Notes: a model not told the origin generated them from the letters alone. Shown: positions 1 to 8,922, counted from the stretch's first letter. The stretch: DNA of 64,000 bases from Planctomycetia bacterium (GCA_016795155.1 JAEUIE010000053.1:62001-126000), one strand, 5' to 3'. Numbers and translations: made by a program.

Positions 1-783
1 GAACATCGCATTGAGTAACAGGTAAAGCATGATAACCGCCAGGCAGCCGCTGATCAGTGCGCGAGGCAGCAGCCGCCGTGGATTGGGTACCTCACCCGCC
101 AGGTAACTGGCTCCGTTCCAGCCTGAATAGGCGTAGCCAATGTAAATAAGCCCAACTCCCAGTGCTGGCCATTGCTCTGCCGAAGGCATTCCACCCTGTG
201 CAAAATGTTCCCAATTGCCTCTACCGGCGAACAGGCCTATGGAAGCTAATCCCACCAGAATGATGAGCTTGATCAGCGTTGAAATGATCTGGGCTCGGGT
301 GCTTTGCCGATGTCCGAAACAATGATTGACAGTCAGCAACGAAATCAGCAGGCTGGCAGCCAGTGCATGTCGATGCGTCATCAGCCAGGCTGGCCAGTGT
401 TGCACCCACTGCTCAGGAATACCTGCCATCACATAGTTAGCGGCTGTAGTGGATACCACTGCTGTTGGTGCCGCAAAGCCAAGAACAAAAGTAGACCAGC
501 CACACACGAATCCTGCACCCCGACCATAGGCTTGTCGAACATAAAGATAGTCGCCACCGGCACGAGAAAGCATGGTCGCCAGTTCTGCAACCGTGAGTGC
601 TCCAGCTAGTGCCATCAACCCGCCGATGCCCCAGAGCACCAATAATGCCTGGGGATTGCCTGTCGCCTGCAGGGTGAAGCCGGAGGTTGTGAGAATGCCT
701 GCCCCCACCATGCAGGAAACCACAACAAAATGAGCTGACCAGAAACCAAACTGTCGCACGGGTTGGAGGGGCGATTGAGACAT
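1..783 (-). CDS. APC-family amino acid permease, 3' end cut by window edge
   Basis: This is the N-terminal 261 residues of an inner-membrane amino-acid/polyamine transporter of the APC superfamily; the gene runs off the left edge. I read it by reverse-complementing the sequence. It has successive hydrophobic helices, the early glycine-rich VGAGIL segment of TM1 (residues 22-27), the AGGDY motif after TM2 and a WNGASYLAGEV stretch near residue 230, which is typical of the LAT/APC group. The start ATG at 783 has an AGAG six bases upstream; an in-frame ATG at 789 is the alternative. It lies 30 bases after the exported methyltransferase gene, so the two are probably co-transcribed. Substrate cannot be told from this part. 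Family call is firm. Confidence 0.85.
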   Translation of the reverse strand, partial: MSQSPLQPVRQFGFWSAHFVVVSCMVGAGILTTSGFTLQATGNPQALLVLWGIGGLMALAGALTVAELATMLSRAGGDYLYVRQAYGRGAGFVCGWSTFVLGFAAPTAVVSTTAANYVMAGIPEQWVQHWPAWLMTHRHALAASLLISLLTVNHCFGHRQSTRAQIISTLIKLIILVGLASIGLFAGRGNWEHFAQGGMPSAEQWPALGVGLIYIGYAYSGWNGASYLAGEVPNPRRLLPRALISGCLAVIMLYLLLNAMF

Positions 784-813
784 CGGCATCTCTGAAAAGA
801 TCGTAGTAACAGG

Positions 814-1518
814 TTACTTGCCTGATGCCTTCTCTTTGTTCTTTTCAAACACGATGAAATAATTCTCTTTGAAGATGTTCTTATGCTCGCCGTTTTTGGT
901 GAAGCCAACCTGCGTAATTTCCTTTTCGACCAGATCCTGACCTGCCCGCACATGGTTGAGTACCCACTCTCGGCTCTGACCAGGGATGCGAATGAAATCA
1001 ATGATGATCAGCTTTCCACCAGGCTTCATCGCAGCATGGATTTCCTTCATGATCTTGTAAGGGAACTCAAAGTGATGGTAAGTATCACAGATGAAAACCA
1101 CATCAACACTGTTGGGTGCCAGCTCTGGCGAAGCATCTTTACCCAGAATGGTTTTGATGTTTTTGAAACCCAGCTTGTCGGCTGTTTCCCTGATGTAGTC
1201 CAGAAACTTCTGGGAAATATCAACAGCATAGACCTTGCCTTGCTCACCCACCGCTTGTGCAAACAGCCTGGTGTACAATCCGGTGCCTGCACCAATATCA
1301 GCAACCGCTTGACCCGGCTTCAGATCGCAAGCCTTCAGGACAGCATTGCGTTTATCGAAGATTTCCCGGCTTTCGCCTTCGAACCGTTCAACAAACTCCT
1401 TGACATTCGGATTGCGAAATGTGTCATTGATCCCCGGCTTGACGCTCTGTTCCTGAGCATTCAAATGGGCAAATCCAAAACCAGAAAGCACCAGACAGAT
1501 GGAAAAACGAACAAGCAT
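814..1518 (-). CDS. exported class I SAM-dependent methyltransferase
   Basis: A 234-residue Rossmann-fold methyltransferase with a cleavable signal peptide (about residues 1-21, MLVRFSICLVLSGFG then a LNAQ end). Motif I reads ADIGAGTGLY and the acidic VDIS follows at the end of beta-2; the C-terminal half has MKPGGKLIIIDF, normal for UbiE/Methyltransf_11 proteins. The reading frame is open upstream to 1623, but the start at 1518 is chosen because GGAG sits six bases ahead of it and the signal peptide then begins at residue 1. Exported methyltransferases of this kind occur in planctomycetes; the substrate is unknown. It probably forms an operon with the permease that follows. Confidence 0.85.
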   Translation of the reverse strand: MLVRFSICLVLSGFGFAHLNAQEQSVKPGINDTFRNPNVKEFVERFEGESREIFDKRNAVLKACDLKPGQAVADIGAGTGLYTRLFAQAVGEQGKVYAVDISQKFLDYIRETADKLGFKNIKTILGKDASPELAPNSVDVVFICDTYHHFEFPYKIMKEIHAAMKPGGKLIIIDFIRIPGQSREWVLNHVRAGQDLVEKEITQVGFTKNGEHKNIFKENYFIVFEKNKEKASGK

Positions 1519-1654
1519 TGAAAGCTCCATGGAACAAAACTGCGTCTCACAGAGGCTTGTTATACTTGATGAATCGGATACGAGTATCAGCTTTCGTTGT
1601 ATGAACCGGAATTCAAAAGACACTTTGAGTCTCAGATGGTCTCAACAAAGTTGT

Positions 1655-1759
1655 GTGGTTCAGAATTCCAATTCTGAAAGAGATCAACCAAAGCAGTGTG
1701 ACTTGTACGGAAACCCCATGAAAACAGGCGCGCGCACGAGGTGCTGCAGGAGGCCGATT
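1655..1759. repeat. 105-bp direct repeat, copy 1
   Basis: First of two direct copies lying 111 bp apart in the divergent intergenic region 1519-1941. It opens with a 20-bp inverted repeat (9-bp arms TTCAGAATT/AATTCTGAA around CC) and ends in a GC-rich block containing GCGCGCACGAGG and CTGCAGGAGGCCGATT. Aligned by eye to copy 2 it differs at 12 of 105 positions (about 89% identity), with both ends unchanged. No transposase or other mobile signature is next to it. Confidence 0.9.
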
Positions 1760-1765
1760 TCCGAA

Positions 1766-1870
1766 GTGGTTCAGAATTCCAATTCTGAAGAAGATGAACC
1801 AATGCAGTGGGATTTGAACGAAAACCCCACGAAACCAGACGCGCGCACGAGGCGCTGCAGGAGGCCGATT
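1766..1870. repeat. 105-bp direct repeat, copy 2
   Basis: Second copy of the repeat at 1655-1759, six bases after the first copy ends. The 20-bp inverted repeat at its left end is identical to that of copy 1, and the right-hand block differs by a single T to C change. The 71 bp up to the ATG of the ABC permease gene at 1942 hold only that gene's ribosome binding site. The rest of the 1519-1941 gap (1519-1654) shows no further recognisable feature. Confidence 0.9.
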
Positions 1871-1941
1871 GGGTACTTTTCACTTTCCTGTTTGACACCA
1901 AACTGAAAAACTATCACTATGGGCTTTAAAAGAGGAACCAT

Positions 1942-4029
1942 ATGCTGGGGCCGGTGTTTACTGCTGATCTGCGAAGCCACTCGCGCCGGCCCAGAGTTAT
2001 TCTGCTGCGAATAACTTTTCTCATCCTGCTCCTCAGCCTGTTCATGCTCTGTTATGCCAGCTTGCCGATGTATTTCGGCAAGAAGCAGGCGACAATCCTT
2101 TCCGACTATGCCAGCCGGTTTGTCAATTTGTACATGATCGGGCAGTTCATTTTTCTACTTATCATTGGTCCTGCTTATGTGGCAGGCGCTATCGCGGAAG
2201 AGAAACAGCGAGGTACGCTCGATTACCTATTTGCATCAAACCTGACCAATTACGAGATTGTTATTGGAAAATACTTTTCCAGGCTCGCGCTGCTGTTTCA
2301 GTTTGTTTTGGCTGGTCTGCCTGTACTAGCGTTAGTGCATCTGATTGGCGGCGTGTCATTGGAATTGATGCTCGGCATGTTGATGGGAACAACAGGCTGC
2401 CTGGCATCGCTGACTGCATTAACTCTGTTGATATCGGTCTATTCTAAAAACAGTCGGCAAGCATTGATCCTCACAGCTTTGGTGGCCTTAATCTTGGGTT
2501 GCGTGTGGTATCTGTTATTATTGCTTCGCAATTCGACACTGCTCTATTCCTGGTTCGACAGCCAGCTAGCACCTGTGTTGCATAAGCTTGTAACACATAC
2601 ATTGCTTCTGAATCCAATCTATGTCAGTCTACTGTTACGAGATGAACTGAGTAAATCTGGTTCCATCGAGGGCTTACCCATCCAGTGGTATGGCGTCTGC
2701 ATGCTGGAGCACCTGGTACTGTCGGCGTTGTTGTTGCTGATTGCCATTTTCACGCTTCGCAGGCGATACCACCAACAGGTGGAGAAGGCCGTATCGCGCA
2801 ACAGGCTGGTGCGAGCCTATCACAAACCGCCAGTATGGGATGAATATCCACTGTACTGGAAGGAACGATATGTATCAGGCAGCGCCTGGAGATGGTCAGC
2901 CTGGCTGCTCTGGTGGAAACATTTATCCACGCCGGTGAAACTCTTGATATTGACGGGAATTATCTCGCTCGTGTGGATACTGGGTATAGCATGTCTACAT
3001 GTTTTTGTAGTTGCAAGGGGGAACTGGTTATATGGAACACCAGTCTTTGTCATCTGTCTTATCCACTTCAGCCTGCTGATTGTTGGATATCTGGCTGCTA
3101 TCTTGCGAACGGCTTCCAGTGTTGCAGTGGAAAAAGATCGTGACACCTGGGATTCACTGTTGGCCAGTCCCGTCAGCATCCAGGATATATTGCTTTCCCG
3201 AATCTATGCCGGTTGGCTAAGTGCACGCTGGTATTTTGTCAGCAGCATGATCATATTAATTGGATTCTATATTCTTTCACCCAACCCACGAAGTGCCTAT
3301 TCTTCGTTTGCTGAGCAATATGGAAGGTCGTATTTGCCATTAATTAGCTACATCGTTTCCAATGCTGGTTTTCTGGGTTTCACCATAGTTCTTTCAGCTT
3401 TCTTCTCGCTCAGCAGTAATTCATCCATCCGTAACGTGCTCAGTGCACTGACGGTTATGATCATGTTGAATCTTTTACCATTGATCGCAAATACATTCTT
3501 TGGCAGAAGCAACTCGGTTGAAAACCTGGTTGCCATCCTGATGTTCCTGACCGATCCGCGAAGCATACCCGTGATTGTGGGTCTGGGACTGCTGGCTATT
3601 TTCTGTGTTATTGCCTATTACAAAATGCCCCGACTACGCTGGCTTTACGATGCGGTGAAGTGGATGGGGAACATGATGGCACTCAATGCCGTACTGCTCC
3701 TGTTGATGAGCGGATTTACCTTTGCCTTTGGCGGCTATATTTCCTTTGAACGCATGGTATTGTTCATTGCACCTTTGATGCTCGATTGGGCTGTGTTAAC
3801 AGAATTTCTGTTGTCTCCTGGTGGATATCGTTTCGGCTATGACTCAAACAGTCAGTCAGTAGCATTGTTTCAATTCAGCAGCGGTGTGCTATTTGTCCTG
3901 GTAGGGCTATTGCTGTACTGGATAAGTATCTGGCGACTGCAACTGAAATCGGAACGGATTGACCATTCCCGTTTGGCCATGCGACACGTGAGGAATGCAG
4001 GCAAGCAGTTATCAAACGTCAAAAAATAA
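1942..4029 (+). CDS. two-module ABC-2 type transporter permease
   Basis: A 695-residue polytopic membrane protein that looks like two ABC-2 permease modules in one chain. Each module carries the cytoplasmic coupling signature seen in NatB/GldF-type permeases: AIAEEKQRGTLDYLFAS near residue 87 and AVEKDRDTWDSLLASPVS near residue 394. About a dozen hydrophobic segments are visible, with a hydrophilic, positively charged stretch (about residues 270-325) joining the halves. The ATG at 1942 has AGAGG six bases upstream. No ATPase partner is encoded next to it, so the nucleotide-binding subunit must lie elsewhere. It stands alone, divergent from the methyltransferase gene. Substrate unknown. Confidence 0.85.
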   Translation: MLGPVFTADLRSHSRRPRVILLRITFLILLLSLFMLCYASLPMYFGKKQATILSDYASRFVNLYMIGQFIFLLIIGPAYVAGAIAEEKQRGTLDYLFASNLTNYEIVIGKYFSRLALLFQFVLAGLPVLALVHLIGGVSLELMLGMLMGTTGCLASLTALTLLISVYSKNSRQALILTALVALILGCVWYLLLLLRNSTLLYSWFDSQLAPVLHKLVTHTLLLNPIYVSLLLRDELSKSGSIEGLPIQWYGVCMLEHLVLSALLLLIAIFTLRRRYHQQVEKAVSRNRLVRAYHKPPVWDEYPLYWKERYVSGSAWRWSAWLLWWKHLSTPVKLLILTGIISLVWILGIACLHVFVVARGNWLYGTPVFVICLIHFSLLIVGYLAAILRTASSVAVEKDRDTWDSLLASPVSIQDILLSRIYAGWLSARWYFVSSMIILIGFYILSPNPRSAYSSFAEQYGRSYLPLISYIVSNAGFLGFTIVLSAFFSLSSNSSIRNVLSALTVMIMLNLLPLIANTFFGRSNSVENLVAILMFLTDPRSIPVIVGLGLLAIFCVIAYYKMPRLRWLYDAVKWMGNMMALNAVLLLLMSGFTFAFGGYISFERMVLFIAPLMLDWAVLTEFLLSPGGYRFGYDSNSQSVALFQFSSGVLFVLVGLLLYWISIWRLQLKSERIDHSRLAMRHVRNAGKQLSNVKK

Positions 4030-4030
4030 A

Positions 4031-4059
4031 CGACGGCAAGAGTTTCCTCATTGCCGTCG
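4031..4059. terminator. hairpin between convergent genes
   Basis: Perfect 9-bp stem CGACGGCAA/TTGCCGTCG with an 11-base spacer, one base after the stop of the ABC permease gene and between convergent genes. Two smaller stems follow at 4066-4081 (ATCCCA/TGGGAT) and about 4093-4107 (GTGGT/ACCAC). There is no clear T-run, so termination, perhaps in both directions, is inferred from position and stem only. Confidence 0.55.
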
Positions 4060-4108
4060 CTTGTGATCCCATCCCTGGGATAATTTCGTCCCTGGTGGTC
4101 CGAACCAC

Positions 4109-4687
4109 TTACAGGTTGGCCCGTTTCTCGTCGACGATGCCCTGGATGTGCTTGCCGAGCAGAGCGACATCGAATGGTTTCTTGAAGGCGTCGTTGAAAC
4201 CCTGGGTCTTCAGGCTGTCAGGATTGGCTTCATCTTCGAGAGCCAATGCCAGGATCAGTGTTTCTTCGTAGGCAGCATTGCGACGCAGGTTCTGGGCAAT
4301 CTGAATGCCTTCGCTGCGGCCCATGGCCAGATCGATGATAATGGTGTCAGGGTGGAAGCTTTCGGCCTGGATTCCTGCTTCGAAACCACTGTTCGCCACT
4401 TCGAATTTGAACTCTTCCTCTTCGGAGAGGTGGTTCTTCATTTTGTCAATAAAGGCTTTCTCAGCACCAATGATGAGGATCTTGTGCCAGCCTTCTTCTT
4501 CGAGTTCACCCAAAGGCATGCCATGCTCTTTGAGGAACCGTATGAGGTTTTCGCGTGGAATGCGACGATCCTGGCTGCCTGGAATACGGTAGCCACGGAG
4601 CCGACCGGAGTCGAACCACTTGGAAACGGTGCGTGGGGCCACCTTGCAAATCTTGGCCACTTGCCCCGTGGTAAAGACCTTGCGCAT
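4109..4687 (-). CDS. excisionase-type HTH fused to a response-regulator receiver domain
   Basis: A 192-residue two-domain regulator. Residues 1-60 form a MerR/excisionase-like winged helix (FTTGQVAKICKVAPRTVSKWFDSGRLRGYRIPG), which binds DNA in the families it resembles. Residues 68-190 form a CheY-like receiver: KILIIG strand 1, the phospho-acceptor Asp in TIIIDLAMG near residue 117 and the conserved Lys in KKPF near residue 168. Strand 1 is followed by GAEK, so only one of the usual two acidic residues is evident. The order HTH-receiver is the reverse of OmpR and NarL proteins. The ATG has GAGG eight bases upstream. No kinase gene adjoins it, so it is an orphan regulator. Confidence 0.85.
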   Translation of the reverse strand: MRKVFTTGQVAKICKVAPRTVSKWFDSGRLRGYRIPGSQDRRIPRENLIRFLKEHGMPLGELEEEGWHKILIIGAEKAFIDKMKNHLSEEEEFKFEVANSGFEAGIQAESFHPDTIIIDLAMGRSEGIQIAQNLRRNAAYEETLILALALEDEANPDSLKTQGFNDAFKKPFDVALLGKHIQGIVDEKRANL

Positions 4688-5257
4688 TGTCTACACCTCG
4701 TGTTCGCTTGGGTTCTGCTCGAGCCTGTCTGGCTGGTGCGGGTACCACATCAGACCGCTCGTCCCGGGAAGGTTCAGCCTGATCGAAGCCTATGCGGGAA
4801 CAAGACTTCGGGCGAGAAACCACTCTCAGGAGGCACCCGTGCACCGCTGCCCAGGTCAGGCAGAAACAGCGCAGGTAGGGCGCTTCGCTAGTTTTTTCGT
4901 CCAAACTCCCTGTCGACGATGAGAGAAAAACACTCAACTTGACGGCTTTCTCTGGTTTGCCTTCCTTGGCAGGAGTAACAAACCCGCTTGTCTTACCGGT
5001 CAGTTGACTTCAGGCAGTCTTACTGCTTGTTCGTGTTCTTCTCATCACACAGCGCAGGGCGTTGTTTGATGGTTTCATCATCGAACCACATGACACCGGT
5101 TCTTGAGGCAGCAACCGTTCTGAGGGGCACACTTATTGCAAGAGCAGTACCAACTGTACCGGCTGTGACGGCAGAGAAGGGCAGCAGCGAGAATGCAGCC
5201 GGTATCTTGCTTTGTTGACCAAGATTTGGTGGAATAGTTCAAGAGCAAGGAGTTGTT
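4688..5257. other. 570-bp divergent intergenic region
   Basis: Non-coding gap between the HTH-receiver gene (minus) and the Uma2 gene (plus). The part nearest the regulator (about 4690-4880) is visibly richer in G+C than the surroundings and has a TCCCGGGA palindrome near 4757-4765 and a short GCGC/GCGC stem near 4870 followed by a run of six T. It may be a long structured leader for the regulator. I see no convincing gene; the 76-codon plus-strand ORF at 4988-5218 lacks a ribosome site and any recognisable family. Confidence 0.4.
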
Positions 5258-5869
5258 ATGTCAGCTGCACTTAAACGCAGCTTAACACCAGATGAATACT
5301 TGGTCATCGAAAGAGCTGCTAAGTTCAAAAGTGAGTTCTATCATGGCGAGATGTTTGCCATGGCAGGGCCACGATATTCGCACAATAGAGTTCTTGCTAA
5401 TTTGATCTTTCGAATCAGTGCTTGTCTTCAAGGTTCTGCCTGCTTTGTCTTGCCGAATGATATGAGAGTCAAATCTATCAGGAACAACTCCTATTTTTAT
5501 CCCGATGTTATCATCGTTTGCGGTAAGCCTCAATTTGAAGACAATGTTTTCGATACGCTACTCAATCCCAAAGTGATCATTGAGGTATTGTCTGAATCCA
5601 CAGAACGCTTTGATCGAGGTGATAAGTTTGAAGAATACAGCAACATGAGTTCATTAGAGGAATATGTCCTGGTATCACAAGACAGAATGCAAATTCAACG
5701 ATTCACTCGCCAGGCAGAAGATCATTGGGATATGCGCATTTTCAAGGATGAATCAGGAGAATTCAGTTTGCAGAAGGTGAAAGTTGCCATTCCCATGAAA
5801 GATATTTATGCAGGCATTGAGTTCGGCCAGGGCGAATCGCACAGTGTAGACTTATCAATACCCCGCTAA
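5258..5869 (+). CDS. Uma2-family (DUF820) restriction-endonuclease-fold protein
   Basis: A 203-residue protein of the Uma2 family, PD-(D/E)XK fold proteins that are greatly expanded in cyanobacteria and planctomycetes and whose targets are mostly unknown. Seen here: the N-terminal LTPDEYLVIE, YHGEMFAMAG and HNRVLANL motifs, the acidic site in FYPDVIIVC (Asp83) and VIIEVLSEST (Glu109). AAGGAG lies five bases before the ATG. It is a stand-alone gene that ends tail-to-tail with the redox gene, the stop codons overlapping by four bases. Confidence 0.88.
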   Translation: MSAALKRSLTPDEYLVIERAAKFKSEFYHGEMFAMAGPRYSHNRVLANLIFRISACLQGSACFVLPNDMRVKSIRNNSYFYPDVIIVCGKPQFEDNVFDTLLNPKVIIEVLSESTERFDRGDKFEEYSNMSSLEEYVLVSQDRMQIQRFTRQAEDHWDMRIFKDESGEFSLQKVKVAIPMKDIYAGIEFGQGESHSVDLSIPR

Positions 5870-6441
5870 CGTCTCTTGTATCGTACCATGCAACCTCGTG
5901 CCAGCGTTTCAGTCTTGGCCGGAGCCTTGCCAGATTGAACTGCTGCAAGAGCATCTTCCAGGAATCGTTCCTTTACCTTATCTGGATCATCTTTGTCATC
6001 CATGGCACCCATGTAAACGATTTTGCGTTCACTGTTGAGTAGAAAGAATTCCGGAGTGTAGGTTGCACCATAGGCTTTTGCGACTTTCTGTGTTTCATCA
6101 TGTAAATAAGTAAAGTTATACCCTCGATCAGTCGCCCGCTTCTTCATGGCATCAAGGTTGTCATCCTTAATGAGATTCGGGTTGATAGCAATAACTGCAA
6201 GTTGTTCCTTATGCTTCTCTGCAAATGCCTTGATGCGATCTTCATAATCCCTTGCACACGGGCAGCTGTTACAGGTAAAGACAATGACAAGGTATGGCTT
6301 GTCTTTCCAATCTACGAGGAAATGTTTCTTGCCATCTATTCCCGGCAAAGCGTCCCAGGCAGGAGCTTTATCGCCAATGTTCAGCACTTCGTTATATTTG
6401 CCGCCGAATGTCAGCAACAAGGAAATAAGCAGGACTTGCAT
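5866..6441 (-). CDS. exported thioredoxin-like (peroxiredoxin-like) CxxC protein
   Basis: A 191-residue thioredoxin-fold protein with a short N-terminal hydrophobic segment (MQVLLISLLLTFGG), suggesting export. After the strand VIVFT comes CNSCPC (Cys57, Cys60, Cys62), then the redoxin features VIAINPN and a cis-proline-type ATYTPEFFLL. This matches the PRX-like1/AhpC-TSA group of CxxC proteins that act as thiol oxidoreductases outside the cytoplasm. The frame is open to a TTG at 6447, but the ATG at 6441 is preferred: GGAG is eight bases upstream and only two bases from the TTG. It begins two bases after the stop of the trans-sulfuration gene, so the two are co-transcribed. Confidence 0.85.
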   Translation of the reverse strand: MQVLLISLLLTFGGKYNEVLNIGDKAPAWDALPGIDGKKHFLVDWKDKPYLVIVFTCNSCPCARDYEDRIKAFAEKHKEQLAVIAINPNLIKDDNLDAMKKRATDRGYNFTYLHDETQKVAKAYGATYTPEFFLLNSERKIVYMGAMDDKDDPDKVKERFLEDALAAVQSGKAPAKTETLARGCMVRYKRR

Positions 6442-6443
6442 TG

Positions 6444-7610
6444 TCAATTCTCCAAACCATGTCGAAACGCATCAGTTAACTCATTCCAGGGTTCAATACC
6501 CACGGACAATCTGACCAGACCTTCCGCGATACCCTGCCGTTCCCGTTCTTCCGGAGCGAGATAGCGATGCGATGTGCTGGCTGGATGACTACAGGTGGTA
6601 GCATAATCACCCAGTGAGGGGCAGAATTTCAGTGCTGGCGAGCGACGGAAGAAATCGTTGACCGCAGATCGACCCCCTTTTAATTCGAAGCAGAGCATAT
6701 TGCCATAGTAACCACCCAAAAGCTGCTTGGCGATTTCATGGTCAGGATGCTCAGGCAAACCTGGGTAAATCACTTTACTGATGCTCGATTGATCCTGTAG
6801 AAAACGAGCAAGCCTGTTGGCATTCTCGCACGATGCTTCGACTCGAAGCTTCAAGGTTGGCAAGCCACGCAAGGATAGCCAGCAGGGAAATGGGTCGCCC
6901 ATCCATCCCCAGATGCTGCGAACCTGCCGAAGTCGTGGTAGTTTTTCGCTTTGGCGAACAGCAATAGCACCTAAAGTGATATCGGAATGCCCACCAATCA
7001 TCTTGGTCAAGCTTTCAATCACATAATCAGCGCCAAGCTCTATGGGTCTACAAAGCACCGGAGTGGCAAAAGTATTATCTACCAGCAGGGTTGCATCATG
7101 CTGATGGCAAAATTGTGCCAGGCTCGATAAATTCGCAATAGTTAACAATGGATTGGAAATCGTTTCTACCACAACCAGACAGGGAGAATGATCTACTCGT
7201 TGCTGCAACGCTTCGGCAACAGCAGAAAGGTCATTGGTATCTACTCCAGTAACTGAAACCTGAAAGCGAGTCAGTTCCTGAAGGAATAGCTGCGTGGTTC
7301 GTCCGTAGAGAAAATGACTTGCAAGTACCTGGCTGTCATGTGTCAGTGTTGCCATGGCGACTGCTGCGATAGCTGCCATTCCGTTGGTGCAAACGACGGA
7401 ACCCGCGGCATTTTCCAATCGAGTGAGTTCTGATTCCAGTTGTACTGCATTGGGATGATTATCTCGGGCATAGATAAATCCGCCCTGTTGGCCTGTGCTG
7501 ATTTCTTCTAATGCATCCAGGTCGGGCAGAGCATAAACAGATGATGGAATAAAAGCTGGTGCAAGGGGAGAACTGGGGCCAAAGGTTGGCTGGCCGAAAG
7601 CTGGTTGCAT
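6444..7610 (-). CDS. PLP-dependent trans-sulfuration enzyme (Cys/Met metabolism)
   Basis: A 388-residue fold-type I enzyme of the Cys/Met metabolism PLP family (cystathionine gamma-synthase, gamma- or beta-lyase, O-acetylhomoserine sulfhydrylase). Visible: the cofactor phosphate-binding region CTNGMAAI, the pyridine-N Asp178 in LLVDNTFATP, the Schiff-base Lys203 in SLTKMIGGHSD, and the C-terminal LVRLSVGIEP. The family is certain; which reaction it catalyses cannot be settled by eye. The gene is upstream of the thioredoxin-like gene in the same run. The ribosome site is weak (GAG eight bases from the ATG). Confidence 0.9.
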   Translation of the reverse strand: MQPAFGQPTFGPSSPLAPAFIPSSVYALPDLDALEEISTGQQGGFIYARDNHPNAVQLESELTRLENAAGSVVCTNGMAAIAAVAMATLTHDSQVLASHFLYGRTTQLFLQELTRFQVSVTGVDTNDLSAVAEALQQRVDHSPCLVVVETISNPLLTIANLSSLAQFCHQHDATLLVDNTFATPVLCRPIELGADYVIESLTKMIGGHSDITLGAIAVRQSEKLPRLRQVRSIWGWMGDPFPCWLSLRGLPTLKLRVEASCENANRLARFLQDQSSISKVIYPGLPEHPDHEIAKQLLGGYYGNMLCFELKGGRSAVNDFFRRSPALKFCPSLGDYATTCSHPASTSHRYLAPEERERQGIAEGLVRLSVGIEPWNELTDAFRHGLEN

Positions 7611-7689
7611 AAATCAATCTCATCTTGAGAATCAACTTGTCCGTATTCTATCAATGCCGTGTTGATTGACTTCCTGTTAGCAGGTAATC

Positions 7690-8922
7690 ATGAAAGCGTT
7701 CAAGATAGTTCCATTACTGATTCTCAGTTGCAGCCTGACGCCATCACTTTGGGGCCAGGAACCAATACAGTTTCGCTCTCAGGAGATAGATCGCAGCCTG
7801 AAGGTAGGCTACTCCGTGGTTATTGCTGATGTGAACCATGACAAAAAGCCAGATATCGTGGTAGCAGATGCACAAAGGGTAATCTGGTTTGAGAATCCCA
7901 CTTGGAAACTGCATACGATTATTCAAGGGCAAACCAAGCCCGATAATGTGAGTATTGCTGCCCACGATATTGATGGTGACGGGCTTATTGATTTCGCATT
8001 GGCTGCTGACTGGAAGCCGTTCAACACCAAATCAGGGGGGACGCTGCAATGGCTACAACGTGGGAAGACTCTGGATGAACCGTGGAAAATGCATCTGATA
8101 GCGGATGATATTCCCACAATTCATCGGATACGCTTTGCCAGGCTAAGTGGGCAGCTAAACCATGACTTGATGGTGATTCCATTAATGGGGCGTGGTTCTT
8201 CAGCAGCGAATAACTGGAGCGAACAACCTGTTGAGATTCTGTCATACTCCATTCCGAAAAAACCTGCAAACGAGCGTTGGAATTCAACGGTATACGATCG
8301 GTCTCTTCATGTCATTCATAATTTCGATGTTGCTGACCTAACAGGCTATGGCAATAACAGACTCCTTACAGCAAGCTACGAAGGTGTTACACTTTTCGAT
8401 CATGAAAAGCTGACAGGTTCTGGCAACTCGATCAAATCGGTTCGCATTGGTGAAGGCAATCAATCTCAGCCTGGCAAAAATCGTGGAGCAAGCGAAATCA
8501 GATTGGGACGATTGAAAGACAAGGAGCCTGTTATTGCCACCATCGAACCCTGGCATGGCAACCAGGTCGTCGTTTACCAGTCTGCAGGTACAGACCTCAG
8601 TAAACCATGGAAGAGGTATGTAATCGATAAGGACCTCAAATGGGGACACGCCCTCGCCTGGGCAGATTTCGACGGTGATGGAGAAGATGAACTGATCACA
8701 GGCATCCGTGACACGTTGAATGCCCAATTCCCTTGTGGAGTGAGACTTTATAAACGGGGTAAGAACCAGTGGACTATGAAACAAGTGGGACCTGGATCAG
8801 TAGCTGTGGAGGATCTGACCGTGGCAGATCTCAATGGAGATGGTAAGCCAGATATCGTTGCTGTCGGGCGGGCGACGGGTAACGTGGTCATTTACTGGAA
8901 TGAAACAGGCACTCGCAAATGA
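7690..8922 (+). CDS. exported FG-GAP/VCBS repeat protein
   Basis: A 410-residue secreted protein with a signal peptide (about residues 1-22, ending LWGQ) followed by a seven-bladed-propeller-like series of FG-GAP/VCBS repeats. Calcium-loop type repeats are seen as DVNHDKKPDIVVAD, DIDGDGLIDFALA, WADFDGDGEDELITG and DLNGDGKPDIVAVG, at the start and end of the chain. Such proteins are abundant in planctomycetes and serve as extracellular binding scaffolds; no catalytic site is visible. AGG lies five bases before the ATG. The gene is divergent from the trans-sulfuration gene. Confidence 0.85.
   Translation: MKAFKIVPLLILSCSLTPSLWGQEPIQFRSQEIDRSLKVGYSVVIADVNHDKKPDIVVADAQRVIWFENPTWKLHTIIQGQTKPDNVSIAAHDIDGDGLIDFALAADWKPFNTKSGGTLQWLQRGKTLDEPWKMHLIADDIPTIHRIRFARLSGQLNHDLMVIPLMGRGSSAANNWSEQPVEILSYSIPKKPANERWNSTVYDRSLHVIHNFDVADLTGYGNNRLLTASYEGVTLFDHEKLTGSGNSIKSVRIGEGNQSQPGKNRGASEIRLGRLKDKEPVIATIEPWHGNQVVVYQSAGTDLSKPWKRYVIDKDLKWGHALAWADFDGDGEDELITGIRDTLNAQFPCGVRLYKRGKNQWTMKQVGPGSVAVEDLTVADLNGDGKPDIVAVGRATGNVVIYWNETGTRK

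Noticed and set aside
883-1521. 212-codon plus-strand frame
   Set aside because: It lies wholly antisense to the exported methyltransferase, whose motifs are clear; the antisense product has no recognisable domain.
1499-1906. 135-codon plus-strand and 89-codon minus-strand frames across the tandem repeat
   Set aside because: The 111-bp period is a multiple of three, so both frames stay open by chance. Most differences between the copies change amino acids in both frames, and neither frame has a good ribosome site.
4148-4891. 247-codon plus-strand frame
   Set aside because: Antisense shadow of the HTH-receiver gene extended into the GC-rich gap; the minus-strand protein has two clear domains.
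4988-5218. 76-codon plus-strand frame in the 4688-5257 gap
   Set aside because: No ribosome site, no family resemblance and an irregular composition; treated as intergenic.
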